A DNA stretch of 64,000 nt from Saururus chinensis (GCA_035235625.1 CP141148.1:14509057-14573056); one strand, 5' to 3'. Numbered from the stretch's first letter, positions 1-10,981 are shown. Numbers and translations are program-made. Notes: generated by a model from the letters alone, not told the origin.

Positions 1-36
1 CACGTCCAAGGCAACTATCTCCTTGTCCTTGCTCTG
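1..36 (+). other. possible exon end of an unidentified plus-strand gene
   Basis: The first 35 or so bases read as an open stretch (HVQGNYLLVLAL) that runs straight into GTAAGT, a textbook plant 5' splice site. Pyrimidine-rich tracts ending in CAG lie downstream near 420-430 and 490-500 and could be acceptors, but no convincing coding exon follows. This may be the tail of a gene that lies mostly left of the window. The open stretch is too short to name. Confidence 0.2.
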
Positions 37-44
37 TAAGTTTG

Positions 45-237
45 AATAGTTAGATGAAATTCAAACGTAAAGCCTGATTTCTTTTGTTCAGTTCCGTCTC
101 CTTTTTGTTTGTTTCTAACAATTGAGCAACCAACACCTTTCAAATGGTTAGATGAATCCGAACATAAAGTCCAATTTCTTTTGTTTAATTCTCTCTCCTT
201 TTTGTTTATTTCTTACTATGAAGCAACCAATGCCTTC
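45..237. repeat. tandem duplication, two units of about 98 bp
   Basis: Two neighbouring stretches share the same order of blocks: TAGATGAA, AAACGTAAAG or AACATAAAG, TTTCTTTTGTT, TCTCCTTTTTGTTT and GAGCAACCAA or AAGCAACCAA. The offset is about 98 bp and the units differ at many sites, so the duplication is not recent. Both units are T-rich on this strand and lie in what is probably an intron or intergenic DNA. The short open frames over it are chance frames. Confidence 0.65.
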
Positions 238-774
238 CTTACCGTTTTTCCACTCTCTTTGTTGCTCATTGGTGAAAATGGATCAAATGGTTTATGATTT
301 ACCATATAAGACTGGATCTCAACCTTCATACAATCTATGATATTATTAGCTTCGCATTATCCCCAGTTTGCTTGTTTTTAAGTTACAGCAGGTATATTTT
401 GTCTAAGTTGCTTTTCTACAGACGCCCAGCATAATCTCAGATCCTGATTTCAATATTGTTCAACCTATAATGATGATGTGATGTTGATATTCTGCAGCAT
501 ATTCAGGAAGGCCCATTGTTGATATATTATAGACATTAGGTGCAGGATGCATCCCTCCTATGCAGTTATCTGGAGCTGCTATTAACCTGTGAAAGGATAT
601 TCTGTGCATGGATGATAATTATCTTAAGAAAAGAGCCTTGCTAGTACTGGTGCGAGCCACCCTCGCCAGATGTGAGTGCCACAATTTGAGTTCCATTACC
701 CTATGAATTCTCTATAAATGAAATGCGCAGCTGATTATTGGCCATTGTATCATTATGTTTCAACAAGTTTATCA

Positions 775-972
775 GTTCATAAAATACTAATTATATGTCA
801 GTTTATAAACTATTATGTAAGTTTATATAAGTTTACAAGGTTATAAACTGATGAGGTTGTATCAGTTTATATCAGATTATGTACCAACTTATCCATTTAT
901 AAACTGGCATAAACTCACAGATGATCATACATATTTATATAATGTCAAGTATATACCAGTTTATAAACTACA
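775..972. repeat. cluster of CAGTTTATAAACTG-like palindromes
   Basis: The self-complementary core TTTATAAACT, often preceded by CAG, recurs at least four times within 200 bp, on both strands and at irregular spacing. The stretch is AT-rich and non-coding. It could be a degraded foldback element or simple expansion of a palindromic word; no terminal inverted repeat and target duplication pair was found. Confidence 0.45.
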
Positions 973-984
973 CCCTCCTGCTTT

Positions 985-1075
985 CATCCCACATTAATTG
1001 TCTGGTCTGGAAATCCAAAATTTATCTAAAATTAGTTCATTTGTGTTTTCCAATCCTGACAATTAATATGGGATG
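985..1075. repeat. short imperfect inverted repeat (foldback), about 90 bp
   Basis: The left arm CATCCCACATTAATTGTC pairs with the right arm GACAATTAATATGGGATG with one mismatch. A second inner pairing, TGGAAA with TTTTCCA, extends the hairpin. The loop is about 35 bp. It could be a tiny MITE or a hairpin-forming non-coding element; no target duplication is obvious. Confidence 0.5.
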
Positions 1076-2574
1076 GACTTAAAATATTTAGCCAAAAAAG
1101 CCCTTAGATAAACAAACTTTGCAATTGGTCACACAAGCATTTTGCAAATGCAGTTGCACAAGTCATCAGAAAAAAATTCAAACATACAAATTTAACCAAC
1201 CATTTCTTTTTTACTGACTAAATCCTAGATGCTTATTGACTTGATTTGCTTGGTTGACCAGAACAGGATTCACCTTAGAACAAAGAGGAGGGGATGGAAG
1301 GTGCGATTATGAAAGTAAGCAGCCTTATCAGCAGGTGTGATAGGTGCCATCATTATGGCACGAGGCAGTCTTTGATCCTTTGCTTTCACATCTACAACTA
1401 GTATGCTAATCTAGGTATAGGGTGACTCTTCCACCAGGCAGGTCAAACTAAAATACCTTCCAATACCCCACCCAAATAAGAGAAAAAGAAAAAGAAAAAC
1501 AAAGATCTTCAAGTCCCTCCTGAGGCACCAGTTTCCACCTCCTCCATCTTCATATTCTGGCTCCACACCTCCCAGCCGTCCTCTTGCTCTTGTCATCCCC
1601 TCCACAAATCACGCTTTCCTCCTCTCCTGCTCTGTTTTTGTTTTCTCTGGATCTGACCCTGAGTCACTTGATCAGTGAAATCAGCCAGGCCCATGATTAA
1701 TTTGCCAAGTCAAATGAGACATTCGCAAAACTTGTTCCAACTGGCCGCAACCTAGCCTTCCCCATCGAGTAACCAGGAACTCACAAGTTGAAAAACTGCA
1801 GTTTTTCACGGCAGCTTAATTCATCTATGACCCAAGTTGTCCAAAAATTTTGCTGTAGACAATTTAAGTTGCAAAACCTAATTATAATAGAACACCTTGC
1901 AAAACAAAGTTTTTCTACACGCTGCTCTATTCCAAATCATCACTACCAGTTGTCAGATAGAGCAAGAAGAGGCAGTTGAACCACTTAACTTTTGCTCCAC
2001 ATCACACTATAGTTCGAGAAGTGGGTTTTGCATGCACCCTTATACTTCCGTACACATGCAAATAGATATCTAGCTTCTCATGTATGTCAATCTTACAAGA
2101 TAACAAGTACATGACCCTTCGACATTATGAATTTTTTAGATAACTCATATTTTCAAAAGTATTATAACTCTCTCCAACTAAAATAATATCACTACCCACG
2201 TGTAGGAAACTGTACAAAACATTATATAAATATAAAATTATCATAGTTATTTTTGCTCAAACATTATCTAGTATCATTATGACCCAACAAAAATGTATAT
2301 CGTTTTGCATATTTTATGAACATAAAAGAATCCAAATAGAACTTCCTCATGCTAATAGTAAAAAATGCTATAGAACTGTTTAAATTATACCAATTGGAGT
2401 TTGAATTAGTATCACCTTTCTGTTTCCTATAAAATTTTTTTTGTTTTGGTAAGGCAATGCTCATGAATTCAAGCACTCAGCCACAGCGAACTGAATGCTA
2501 TAACGACATCATAGATGTACCAAATAATCCTAATATAAATTTGTGCATAGAAAATATTCTAAAGCCGCAATGCA
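1076..2574. other. non-coding stretch, no gene seen
   Basis: AT-rich DNA with an A/G-rich tract near 1480-1505. Open frames are short and lack codon structure. The minus strand was read for further SRP72 exons (the family continues with TPR repeats after the second exon) and none was found. This is either a long intron of SRP72 or sequence beyond a truncation. Confidence 0.5.
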
Positions 2575-2983
2575 CCTTATAATATCGCAAATCCAGCGGA
2601 AGCCTTTCGGAACCCAGTATAGTCCGCAACGCCCGATCGATGTCATCTGACTTGATGAGCCCCACGACCTTGCAAAGCAGCGCATCCTCGTCGCCTGGAG
2701 CGATCGCCAGAACTGAAAATCCGTACAAATTAAGCATAAATTCAGCCTCCACATATGATAAATCAAAATTACAAAAAAACAAGGAACGAAAGTTAGACAT
2801 CCGACTGCCGAGGGGCAGAAGCGAAAGGGAAAAAAGAACGGAACTTTGATCAGCGACTTTGACAGTCTTGTCGTACTCCAAGCTTTGGGCATGGCGGTGG
2901 AGGGCGGTGAAGAGGTCCTCTACCGCAACGACAGGCGGCGCCGCCGGCGAAGAAGCCGACGAGGGTTTCAGCTTCGGCGCCAT
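2575..2983 (-). CDS. SRP72: signal recognition particle subunit SRP72, first two exons only
   Basis: SRP72 is the large protein of the signal recognition particle; it binds 7S RNA with SRP68 and helps bring ribosomes making secretory proteins to the ER. The start MAPKLKPSS leads to VEDLFTALHRHAQ and VKVADQ, then a 5' splice site at 2844. The second exon starts at 2712 after a T-rich tract ending CAG and reads LAIAPGDEDALLCKVVGLIK, then DDIDRALRTI and LPLDLRYYK, ending near 2575 at AAG/GTGCAT. The order and wording match the N-terminus of plant SRP72 as I know it. The family is about 650 residues long; only about 90 are here. The following TPR exons and the C-terminal RNA-binding region are not seen leftward in the window. 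It may be a gene with a very long second intron or a truncated copy. The ATG at 2983 is the first in frame and fits the family start. Confidence 0.75.
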
Positions 2984-3195
2984 GCCCTCTTCGGAGATTC
3001 GGGACTAGCATTATATTAACCGGGCCAGATGCGGTCTTGAATTTATAAGCGTCCGGTTCAGGCCGGATGAAACATCTAATTTTAGCTTGAATGGGATTTG
3101 CACGTTTGAGTTTCGACATTTCTGCAATTAATTTCCAAATCCCTACTTGGATAGGGATTTACATGTGTCCGCTGCTAATTAACAAATTAATTTTA
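2984..3195. promoter_or_regulatory. upstream region of SRP72, bounded by the inverted repeat
   Basis: About 210 bp separates the SRP72 start codon from the left edge of the long inverted repeat, where plus-strand pseudogene A begins. The two genes were therefore head to head and may have shared a bidirectional promoter. No TATA box stands out at a fixed distance. An imperfect inverted word (AAATCCCTACTTGGATAGGGATTT, split by a short loop) lies near 3138-3161. Confidence 0.35.
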
Positions 3196-3359
3196 GGTAA
3201 AATTTTACATAGCATCGTCAATTTGATATTAACTTTATATAACTTAAAGAGGTAAGTTTTTAATTAAATAACATTTATAATAAATTTCGTATTTTTAGAT
3301 AACGACATCTATGTAAGTTTTCTTTATTAATACCTAAATTACCCTTCTCCTTTTAATTT

Positions 3360-6300
3360 CTTCTTATAGGTTTCCCATGGAGAAATGTTGTTGCTCCCAT
3401 CTGAATAGGGAAGCGCCGCTCCTCTTTAGCCTTTTGGGTGGCCGAAGAGAAGCAAGACTTAAGCGGAGGAGGACGACAGGAGAGGGAGCCTTTGATTTCG
3501 TTGTTGGATCTTCTCCAACATTCCTTTCTCGCGTTCTCTCGCAAGGCACCGTTCCCAAACTTTGGGTCTTTTTGTTCTTTCGGAGACGAATCTTGGCATC
3601 TTCTGTGAAGGCCTGCTCAAAGCTTATCGGTGAGTAACAATTGGTGTCTCTGAATTTTTTATCGATTCATTTGTTATGCGTATATTTCTGGTTAATGGTG
3701 ATGCATTGTATGTCATTCTCTTCTTTGTTTCTGCTCCTGCTTCTTCTGATTCAAACTCATTTTTTTTCTTCCAAAGTCTATCATTTTTATGCTTATTTTT
3801 TATTTAGGTTCCTGGTTCGGCATTCTTATTAACGAATTTTTTAAATTTTTTGTTGACTATATCAAACAAACTAGCATTATCTTTGGATTGAAAGTTGGCT
3901 TTTCTTATTTGGACTGAGAATCGCCATTATCTTTTACTTACATATTTTAATTTTTCTTCAACCTTTTGGTTTTATTCAACTACTCATATAAAAATAAATT
4001 TCTTCCTCGATATTTACATGGTTATTAAACTGCCAAGAAAAGAAAGCTTATATCATATCCCTCTTCTGCTATTGTAAAGTTAGAAATTTTGCCCAAACTT
4101 TCTGAATAGCCATTGCTTCTACGTAGAAAGAGCAGAAGATTGCTGCTGGAGCTGAAACACTACCCAATGGGAATTTAGGTTAGGCCGAAATATTCGGAGT
4201 AAGACCGGAATAAGATTTTTTTTATTCCTAAGTGCATAATGTTGTGTATTTTTAGACCCTCATTTGTTAAGAAAGGAATGGTATTTTTGGCCAGAAGTTG
4301 TGTTTCAATGCGGAAATTCGATATCACCTCCTGATGGGATCATAGAAATTGTCAATTTTTAGAACATTGCTTTTCTTGTAAAGGTTTATCCTGACTTTGC
4401 AGGACACTAGGGAATATGAGAACAATCTTACTGAAACAGTGTGCAATTGACTGCTCATACCAATGGAAAAATGGAGTTTGATATGTTTGATGTACAAAAT
4501 GACCCTCTTTCTCAACCCTCCACTTTCGTCAGAAAGGATTTAAGTGGCTCCGGTTTGGCTTTTAATCTGATGTCCAGTTTATACATAGAGGATAAGCCCG
4601 AATCCTGTATAAATAGGACTAAAGTATCCTTAGACGAGGGATTTGATTTCCTACACTTGAGCTCAATATCCAATGTAAATGATGACGGGAATAATTTGAA
4701 TGAAAATTTTTTAGACTTGAAAGGTTCTCTTGAAGATGTGAGAGTTGAAGAAATAGTTACCAAATCCATGACATATAGGCCTCAGCACCCTCCTAGTAAT
4801 TTGAATAAAAAGAAGTGACTTCTAATGTAGATTGAAAGAAGAATCACGTGCTTTGGCACTTTAGCATCTGGAGGAGCTTAAGGTCGGTAATCGATTGACA
4901 TCAATATTAGTGTGATATCTTAATGTTTTGTTGCTATGAAAATTATGAAAATGGTCCAAATCAGAGAAAAAGGTTGTTGCAGCTCCGTTTGGGAAAGATG
5001 AGGAAGTGACATCCATGAATGAGGAAATACAGGTTAGTACTACACTTAAGTATTATTTTTGAATCTATACAAATGGTCCAATGCTGAACCTTTTTATTTT
5101 TATCCTTTTTCCAGTTTTCTTATAAGAAATTACAGCAAGAAAATGTTGTTTCGGGAAAGGTTCACCCAGTCGAGCTTCCTTTAGGAGCGGGTGATGTTGA
5201 TAAGTTGCTTGAACTTGTACAAGATCCCGACTTACAAGCGCTTGAGTTTGAATATCACCTGGAAAAACAAATTGCATTGGTATGCTCATTGTCTTTCTTT
5301 GACTCATTTGAAACATGTCTCACTATTTATCTATATTTCCTCTTTAGTTGTAAGCCGTCTTGTACTCAAAGATCTATCACAGGCAAAGTAGGAAAATGAT
5401 TCTGCTTGTATGAGAATATTTGCAATTTTTATTCTCCATGATTCATATCATGCGTTAAACTAAGGAATCACATAAAAAGGTAAAAGAATTTTTTGTAGCT
5501 ATAGCCAGTTAAATTGGGATGAGTGAGGGGATTTGTCTAGGTAATTTGTACAACCACATGTTATCCACTGCGAGCTACCACTGCTGATCTATTAGAATTT
5601 ATATCCCCACGCGGAGGAGTACAATTGACTAGAGACTACACTTGTTTCTCCCTTCAGAATCTGCATTTGGCTGTGAGGCTAGGTCTTGGTGGCTGCAAAA
5701 AATCATAAAGTTGTTCATGTGTGTGGATAAGTGGACTATGGCTTTTGGGATGTTTGGTATTACGATGATGGAAATATTAATGTTATTTTTGCATGGATGA
5801 GTTAACTTTTCTATCATGAAAAAGTGGTGGTGGAATTTTTGAACTAGAAGATCAGTTTTCTGGCATTATGATTCTGTATAACACGTTGAGCGGCATATAT
5901 TTGAGCTATGAGCGGAACCTGTAGAAGCAGTTGTTAGATGAACTTTACATAAAAAAAAGGGGGCTTCAATGAGTGGTCGCAAACATTGATTTAGCTGAAT
6001 ATTTACCTAGATGTTGGTCAAAACCTATATAGTTCTTATATCCCAATAAAAGAGAGTAGGATCTTTACATCTATATTTTATGATGTCCGATTGATTTTTT
6101 TTAGTTGTTATTTTTTCTTATGTAGAACTGAAAATTAGAAGATATTCTAATTTATGTTCTTCATGGCTAGGAATGGACTAATTTATGCACTTTGTTAATT
6201 ATGTGATCAGGCAAAGGAGAATTTGCAATATTCAATTGGGCTTTTTGAGCATGGGGATTCGGTACTGCATATCTTGAGTTTGGCATCAACAGACGAGCAG

Positions 6301-6390
6301 ATCAGTTATATTGATTCATGGTTTAAAATGGCTTTGGCTTGTTCCCTTGAGTTGCAACATGGTTCAATGATTTGGAAACAATCATTGTAG
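3360..6390 (+). pseudogene. pseudogene A, left copy: broken multi-exon host gene
   Basis: I do not recognise this family. A likely non-coding first exon ends at about 3630 (CTTATCG/GTGAGT). Coding-like exons follow: about 4130-4193, 4403-4882, 4965-5032, 5115-5279 and 6211-6390. The last three have good splice sites and stay in one frame (MNEEIQ / FSYKKLQQENVVSG ... LEKQIAL / AKENLQYSIGLFEHGDSV). The segment near 4850-4882 reads like a helical, charged stretch (KEESRALAL, HLEELK) but is cut by an in-frame TAG. The exon at 4403 holds a duplicated GT dinucleotide near 4440 that shifts the frame ahead of MEFDMFDVQNDPL, and a TGA follows NLNKKK. The last exon ends at TAG 6390. The same lesions occur in the right copy, so the gene was already broken before the inversion-duplication. 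The preserved splice sites show it is not a retrocopy. Charged, helix-rich content suggests a coiled-coil or scaffold protein, which is only an inference. Confidence 0.6.
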
Positions 6391-6884
6391 AAGAATATTA
6401 ATACCCAAATCTTATGAATCCTCAAAGTGCAATTTTTACTAGTTTTGGTGTTTATTCAAAGATTTGTTGTTGTTGAAATTTCACTATGGCCTTAATTTTC
6501 TCTTATGTTCTATTCAGTGTCTTGCAAGTTTTAAATCACTTTTTAGCGCCTAGGTATGCAAAAAGCAACTTCAATCGAGAATAATACCAAATTTAAAATT
6601 GACAGAAGAAAGTTCACATCTTTTTTATTATTACTATACATGCCATTTTCTTTGCTTCTCTCCGCAACTAAGGTTCATGAGTGGGTTTTCTCATCTGGTC
6701 TATTATGTGCATTTCATGAATGCAAGGAGATATATTTTCACCTCATGTTTTTATTCATGAAAGCATTATTCAGTCCCTGCAAACATTTTCCATTTTCTTT
6801 ATTTTCATCATTGTCTGCATGTATTATCATATATCAGGTGAAGAAAAATGAAATTTTTAGAAGCGCTTTTTAATATTTATTTTT

Positions 6885-7620
6885 ATGTCACAACACTATC
6901 ATGCTGTCCAATGATATTAAATATTTAAAATTCTATAACATTTAACGTGGCTCATGCCTTACACCTTTATTATAATTTAGGCAATAGAATTGAATCAGAG
7001 CTTTCGAATTTTGCTTTTTAATGAGTTTTTTTTCCAAAACAAAGACTATCATCTTTGTCCTAAGAAAATACATTATTAAATATTTAAAATTCTATAACAT
7101 TTATTATGGTTCATGCCTTACACTTTTATGATAACCTAGACAATATAATTCAATTAGAGTTTTTATATTTTGCTCTTTGATGAGTTTTTTGCCTTTTTCC
7201 CCGCAACAAAGACTATCATCTTTGTCCTAAGAAAATACATTATTAAATATTTAAAATTTTATAACATTTATTATGGTTCATGCCTTACACTTTTATGATA
7301 ACTTAGACAATATAATTCAATTAGAGTTTTTATATTTTGCTCTTTGATGAGTTTTTTTTGCCTTTTCCCGCAACAGCACTATCATGTTGTCCTAAGAAAA
7401 TACATTATTAAATATTTAAAATTTTATAACATTTAATGTGGTTCGTGCCTTCCAATTTTATAATAGACAATATAATTCAATTATATTTTTCAAATTTTAT
7501 GCTTATACGAGTTTTTTTTTCTTTTTTCCACGACAGCACTATCATGCTATACCATGAAAATACGTTATTAAATACTTAAAATTTTATAACATTTAATGTG
7601 GTTAATGCCTTACTATTTTT
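6885..7620 (+). repeat. tandem repeat, five units of about 150-167 bp, with a hairpin in each (left arm)
   Basis: Five units carry the same blocks: a short hairpin, TATTAAATA.TTAAAATT.TATAACATTTA, a CATGCCTTAC-like block and GAGTTTTTTT. Hairpins sit near 6891, 7040, 7207, 7374 and 7534, so spacing is 149, 167, 167 and 160 bp. The usual hairpin is a CAGC-type stem around the loop ACTATCAT closed by GCTG. Units 2 and 3 of this arm instead have CAAAG-ACTATCAT-CTTTG, with both stem strands changed together. No coding content. Confidence 0.85.
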
Positions 7621-8047
7621 ACACCTTTCGTACCTACGTTTAACCTTTTTTCAATCATGAGGAATGTTATTTTCTTTTCATTACTTTTTTATATATGAGA
7701 TTTTTTAAATAAACTATTGTCTTTATTGAGTTGCCCTACAAAACATTATGTTTTAGCATGGCTGCCTAAAGTTATATTTTGTGTGCTTATACAAATTTAA
7801 TGGCAAAAGTTTAAAGTGCAGTCTAACCCAACACCAAAATTTGCCTGATAAGACTAGATTTCAAAATTTTGTTATTACTACAAGTGGAAAATGGCTTTAC
7901 AAAACAACCAAATTCAAAACTAGAAGCATAAATAACCTGAAGTTCTATATTGAGCACTCATCTATATATCTCAAGCATGATATTATTTTGCAAACAAAAC
8001 CTCAAAAGTGGCAACATGACCAAATTTACATAGCATTTAGATGGTTA
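7621..8047. other. arm DNA between tandem repeat and pseudogene B
   Basis: AT-rich sequence with one 118-codon open frame on the plus strand from 7781. It starts weakly, is rich in Lys, Phe and Ile, and matches nothing known to me. It is mirrored in the other arm simply because the DNA is duplicated. I treat it as non-coding. Confidence 0.4.
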
Positions 8048-8396
8048 TCAAAGAAAAAAAACAACTTCAGAATAGTTATTATAGAGACATTTTTTGCATT
8101 GTTGGAGCTCCATATCATCCGCCCACCACTGAGCTAGGCCATGAGCCTTTGAAAACTTATGTGGTCCTTTGGTACTGACAAACAACTTTGCAGCAGGTGG
8201 TTCTTGCAAAACATTCCTTGCTTTTCCTGAAAATTTACATGGATTCATTTCACCTTTTGTAACCCTTGCAGGCTGAATATTAATTGTAGGGCGACTCTGG
8301 CATCATTGCTTTCTCCTCCTCTTTCATCTTTTCTCGGGTTTTTACTCCTTCAATTTACCGGATTATATGTTCCACTTCATCTTTTGGTACTTCCCT
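8048..8396 (-). pseudogene. pseudogene fragment B, left copy
   Basis: On the minus strand an acceptor-like CTATAG leads into a frame reading EVPKDEVEHIIR, IEGVKTREKMKEEEKAMMPESP, then, after a one-base frame change, a frame ending in GEMNPCKFSGKARN, LFVSTKGPHKFSKAHGLAQW and WADDMELQQCKKC. A TAA interrupts the first part (after HIIR). It lies antisense to pseudogene A. The Lys-rich, Cys-containing stretch looks like real former coding sequence, but I cannot name the family. The right-arm copy has the same frame change and the same TAA. Confidence 0.5.
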
Positions 8397-8949
8397 CTAT
8401 AGAGATGCCAAATAATAAGTAGTTAGCACAATTCACAAAATTTTTATTAAATAATAAATGATGAACACATGGAGGTTTCTTACTTCTAGTTCTTTTAGTT
8501 CAAAATATGTCCTACAACAATTGTATGATTGATCACCTTCAAGAGTTGAGCAATAATCTGGCAGAATTAACTATAAGTTTGTAACTCTACAAATGCTCAC
8601 CACCAAAAGGAGTTTCTTGTCATAAAGCATTCTCAGTAAATTGCAGCTGTCATAGGAATGTAGTTCATGTGGTGTTTAATGCTGGTTAAATCATTATTGC
8701 AAGCTGATCAGTTGGGCATGTATGCCTTCAGGGAAATTCACTGTATTAAAGAAGCGGTTGACTCGTTATTTTTGTCTCTCTTTCTTTTTCCTTTTTGATA
8801 ATCCTTCATTTCTCTCATTCTCGTTCCTTTCCCTCTTACTCCAAATTTCTATCTTTTGCCATCATCATTTCTATTTTTGGATGCTACCCTTGAAGAAGGA
8901 CAAGAGAGGCCACAAGAGTGCAAGCAAGTAAAAGCTTCAAATACACATT

Positions 8950-9654
8950 TATATTTTCGGGGCTTTCTCAGTGACGCTTTTGATATCAGCTTACATGGTT
9001 GTGCCATGGGTATACCTCCAATTAGGATACGTAGGTTGTCAGTGTATAGAAGTTCAAGCGTATGTACTCTTTTTTTTTTGTTTTTTTTTGTTTCAGATAA
9101 GTACTTAAAACCATGGGCATCTATGTGATTTTATAGAATAAAAATTTAGTTTCCATTCTCTGAGAGTTTTATGCAACTTCATATATGTGTTTTCTTTTGC
9201 TTATAGGAGAATAATTTTGTAAGTTGGATATCTTTTATCCGTAACAAGCTTCGTGAATGCTTAGGACAAATAGAAATAGTTCAAAGAATTAAACTAAGAT
9301 AGCTCTAAAAAATTTATTGGGATAATATGTAGACCAGATTATGAAGAGCGTCCCAGGTTGTTAATAGTGTGCAATCTGTGTTGTTTCGAAATTGTGAGAG
9401 ATTGTTAATGTAGTTCATGATAGCATGATCATGTTGCCCCTTTGAAATCTATTAGAAATTTCATGGAAGCATGATCATGCTGCCATGAATTTCTATGAAT
9501 CTAAGCTCCATTTTTGTTAAATTATGTATGTGTAGATTTTTGTGTTTCATTTGCACGCATATGTGCAGTGACAGACACTTCCAAGTCTCCTATACATGCT
9601 GGCTATTTCATTTAGGCCTTTGCATCATAAAATTGTTCCTAGTTGGCAATGTAT
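8950..9654 (+). other. unique spacer at the centre of the inverted repeat
   Basis: These 705 bp occur once and form the loop between the arms. The left part may hold further plus-strand exon debris: an open frame running from the arm through about 9060 includes SDAFDISLHGCAMG and IPPIRIRRLSVYRSSSV, followed by a T-rich tract; another piece near 9205-9265 reads ENNFVSWISFIRNKLRECLG. These could be 3' exons of pseudogene A left outside the duplicated segment. The pairs CATGATAGCATGATCATG near 9417 and a related GCATGATCATGC near 9470 form a small local inverted repeat. Confidence 0.45.
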
Positions 9655-10207
9655 AATGTGTATTTGAAGCTTTTACTTGCTTGCACTCTTGTGGCCTCTC
9701 TTGTCCTTCTTCAAGGGTAGCATCCAAAAATAGAAATGATGATGGCAAAAGATAGAAATTTGGAGTAAGAGGGAAAGGAACGAGAATGAGAGAAATGAAG
9801 GATTATCAAAAAGGAAAAAGAAAGAGAGACAAAAATAACGAGTCAACCGCTTCTTTAATACAGTGAATTTCCCTGAAGGCATACATGCCCAACTGATCAG
9901 CTTGCAATAATGATTTAACCAGCATTAAACACCACATGAACTACATTCCTATGACAGCTGCAATTTACTGAGAATGCTTTATGACAAGAAACTCCTTTTG
10001 GTGGTGAGCATTTGTAGAGTTACAAACTTATAGTTAATTCTGCCAGATTATTGCTCAACTCTTGAAGGTGATCAATCATACAATTGTTGTAGGACATATT
10101 TTGAACTAAAAGAACTAGAAGTAAGAAACCTCCATGTGTTCATCATTTATTATTTAATAAAAATTTTGTGAATTGTGCTAACTACTTATTATTTGGCATC
10201 TCTATAG

Positions 10208-10556
10208 AGGGAAGTACCAAAAGATGAAGTGGAACATATAATCCGGTAAATTGAAGGAGTAAAAACCCGAGAAAAGATGAAAGAGGAGGAGAAAGCAATG
10301 ATGCCAGAGTCGCCCTACAATTAATATTCAGCCTGCAAGGGTTACAAAAGGTGAAATGAATCCATGTAAATTTTCAGGAAAAGCAAGGAATGTTTTGCAA
10401 GAACCACCTGCTGCAAAGTTGTTTGTCAGTACCAAAGGACCACATAAGTTTTCAAAGGCTCATGGCCTAGCTCAGTGGTGGGCGGATGATATGGAGCTCC
10501 AACAATGCAAAAAATGTCTCTATAATAACTATTCTGAAGTTGAGTTTTTTCTTTGA
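10208..10556 (+). pseudogene. pseudogene fragment B, right copy
   Basis: Plus-strand copy of the fragment at 8048-8396. An acceptor-like CTATAG precedes it. It shows the same internal stop after HIIR, the same frame change after PESP, and the same clear tail (AHGLAQWWADDMELQQCKKC). It differs from the left copy by one residue near the end (VEFFL against VVFFL). Function unknown. Confidence 0.5.
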
Positions 10557-10981
10557 TAACCATCTAAATGCTATGTAAATTTGGTCATGTTGCCACTTTT
10601 GAGGTTTTGTTTGCAAAATAATATCATGCTTGAGATATATAGATGAGTGCTCAATATAGAACTTCAGGTTATTTATGCTTCTAGTTTTGAATTTGGTTGT
10701 TTTGTAAAGCCATTTTCCACTTGTAGTAATAACAAAATTTTGAAATCTAGTCTTATCGTGCAAATTTTGGTGTTGGGTTAGACTGCACTTTAAACTTTTG
10801 CCATTAAATTTGTATAAGCACACAAAATATAACTTTAGGCAGCCATGCTAAAACATAATGTTTTGTAGGGCAACTCAATAAAGACAATAGTTTATTTAAA
10901 AAATCTCATATATAAAAAAGTAATGAAAAGAAAATAACATTCCTCATGATTGAAAAAAGGTTAAACGTAGGTACGAAAGGT

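Larger units (their letters stand above)
3196..8949 (+). repeat. left arm of a 5.75-kb inverted repeat
   Basis: This arm is the reverse complement of 9655-15407. Paired positions add up to 18601-18604 along the whole length, so there are only a few small indels. The outer edge is at GGTAAAATTTTACATAG, beyond which the flanks differ at once. By eye the outer 1.2 kb differs at about ten sites (roughly 1%), while about 4440-5820 has open frames that are identical between arms. The arm holds pseudogene A, a tandem repeat and pseudogene fragment B. No terminal repeats of a transposon or target duplications were found at its ends. Confidence 0.95.

Noticed and set aside
2264-2476. Minus-strand 70-codon frame below SRP72 as a third SRP72 exon
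   Set aside because: It does not contain the TPR-type text expected after the second exon, and it lacks matching splice sites.
4512-4769. Antisense frame of 85 codons over pseudogene A, mirrored at 13833-14090
   Set aside because: It is a shadow of the coding-like plus-strand exon. Only the plus strand shows splice sites and continuing exons.
7781-8137. 118-codon plus-strand frame mirrored at 10467-10823
   Set aside because: Its conservation between the arms comes from the duplication itself. Composition is AT-driven and it has no recognisable motif or good start context.
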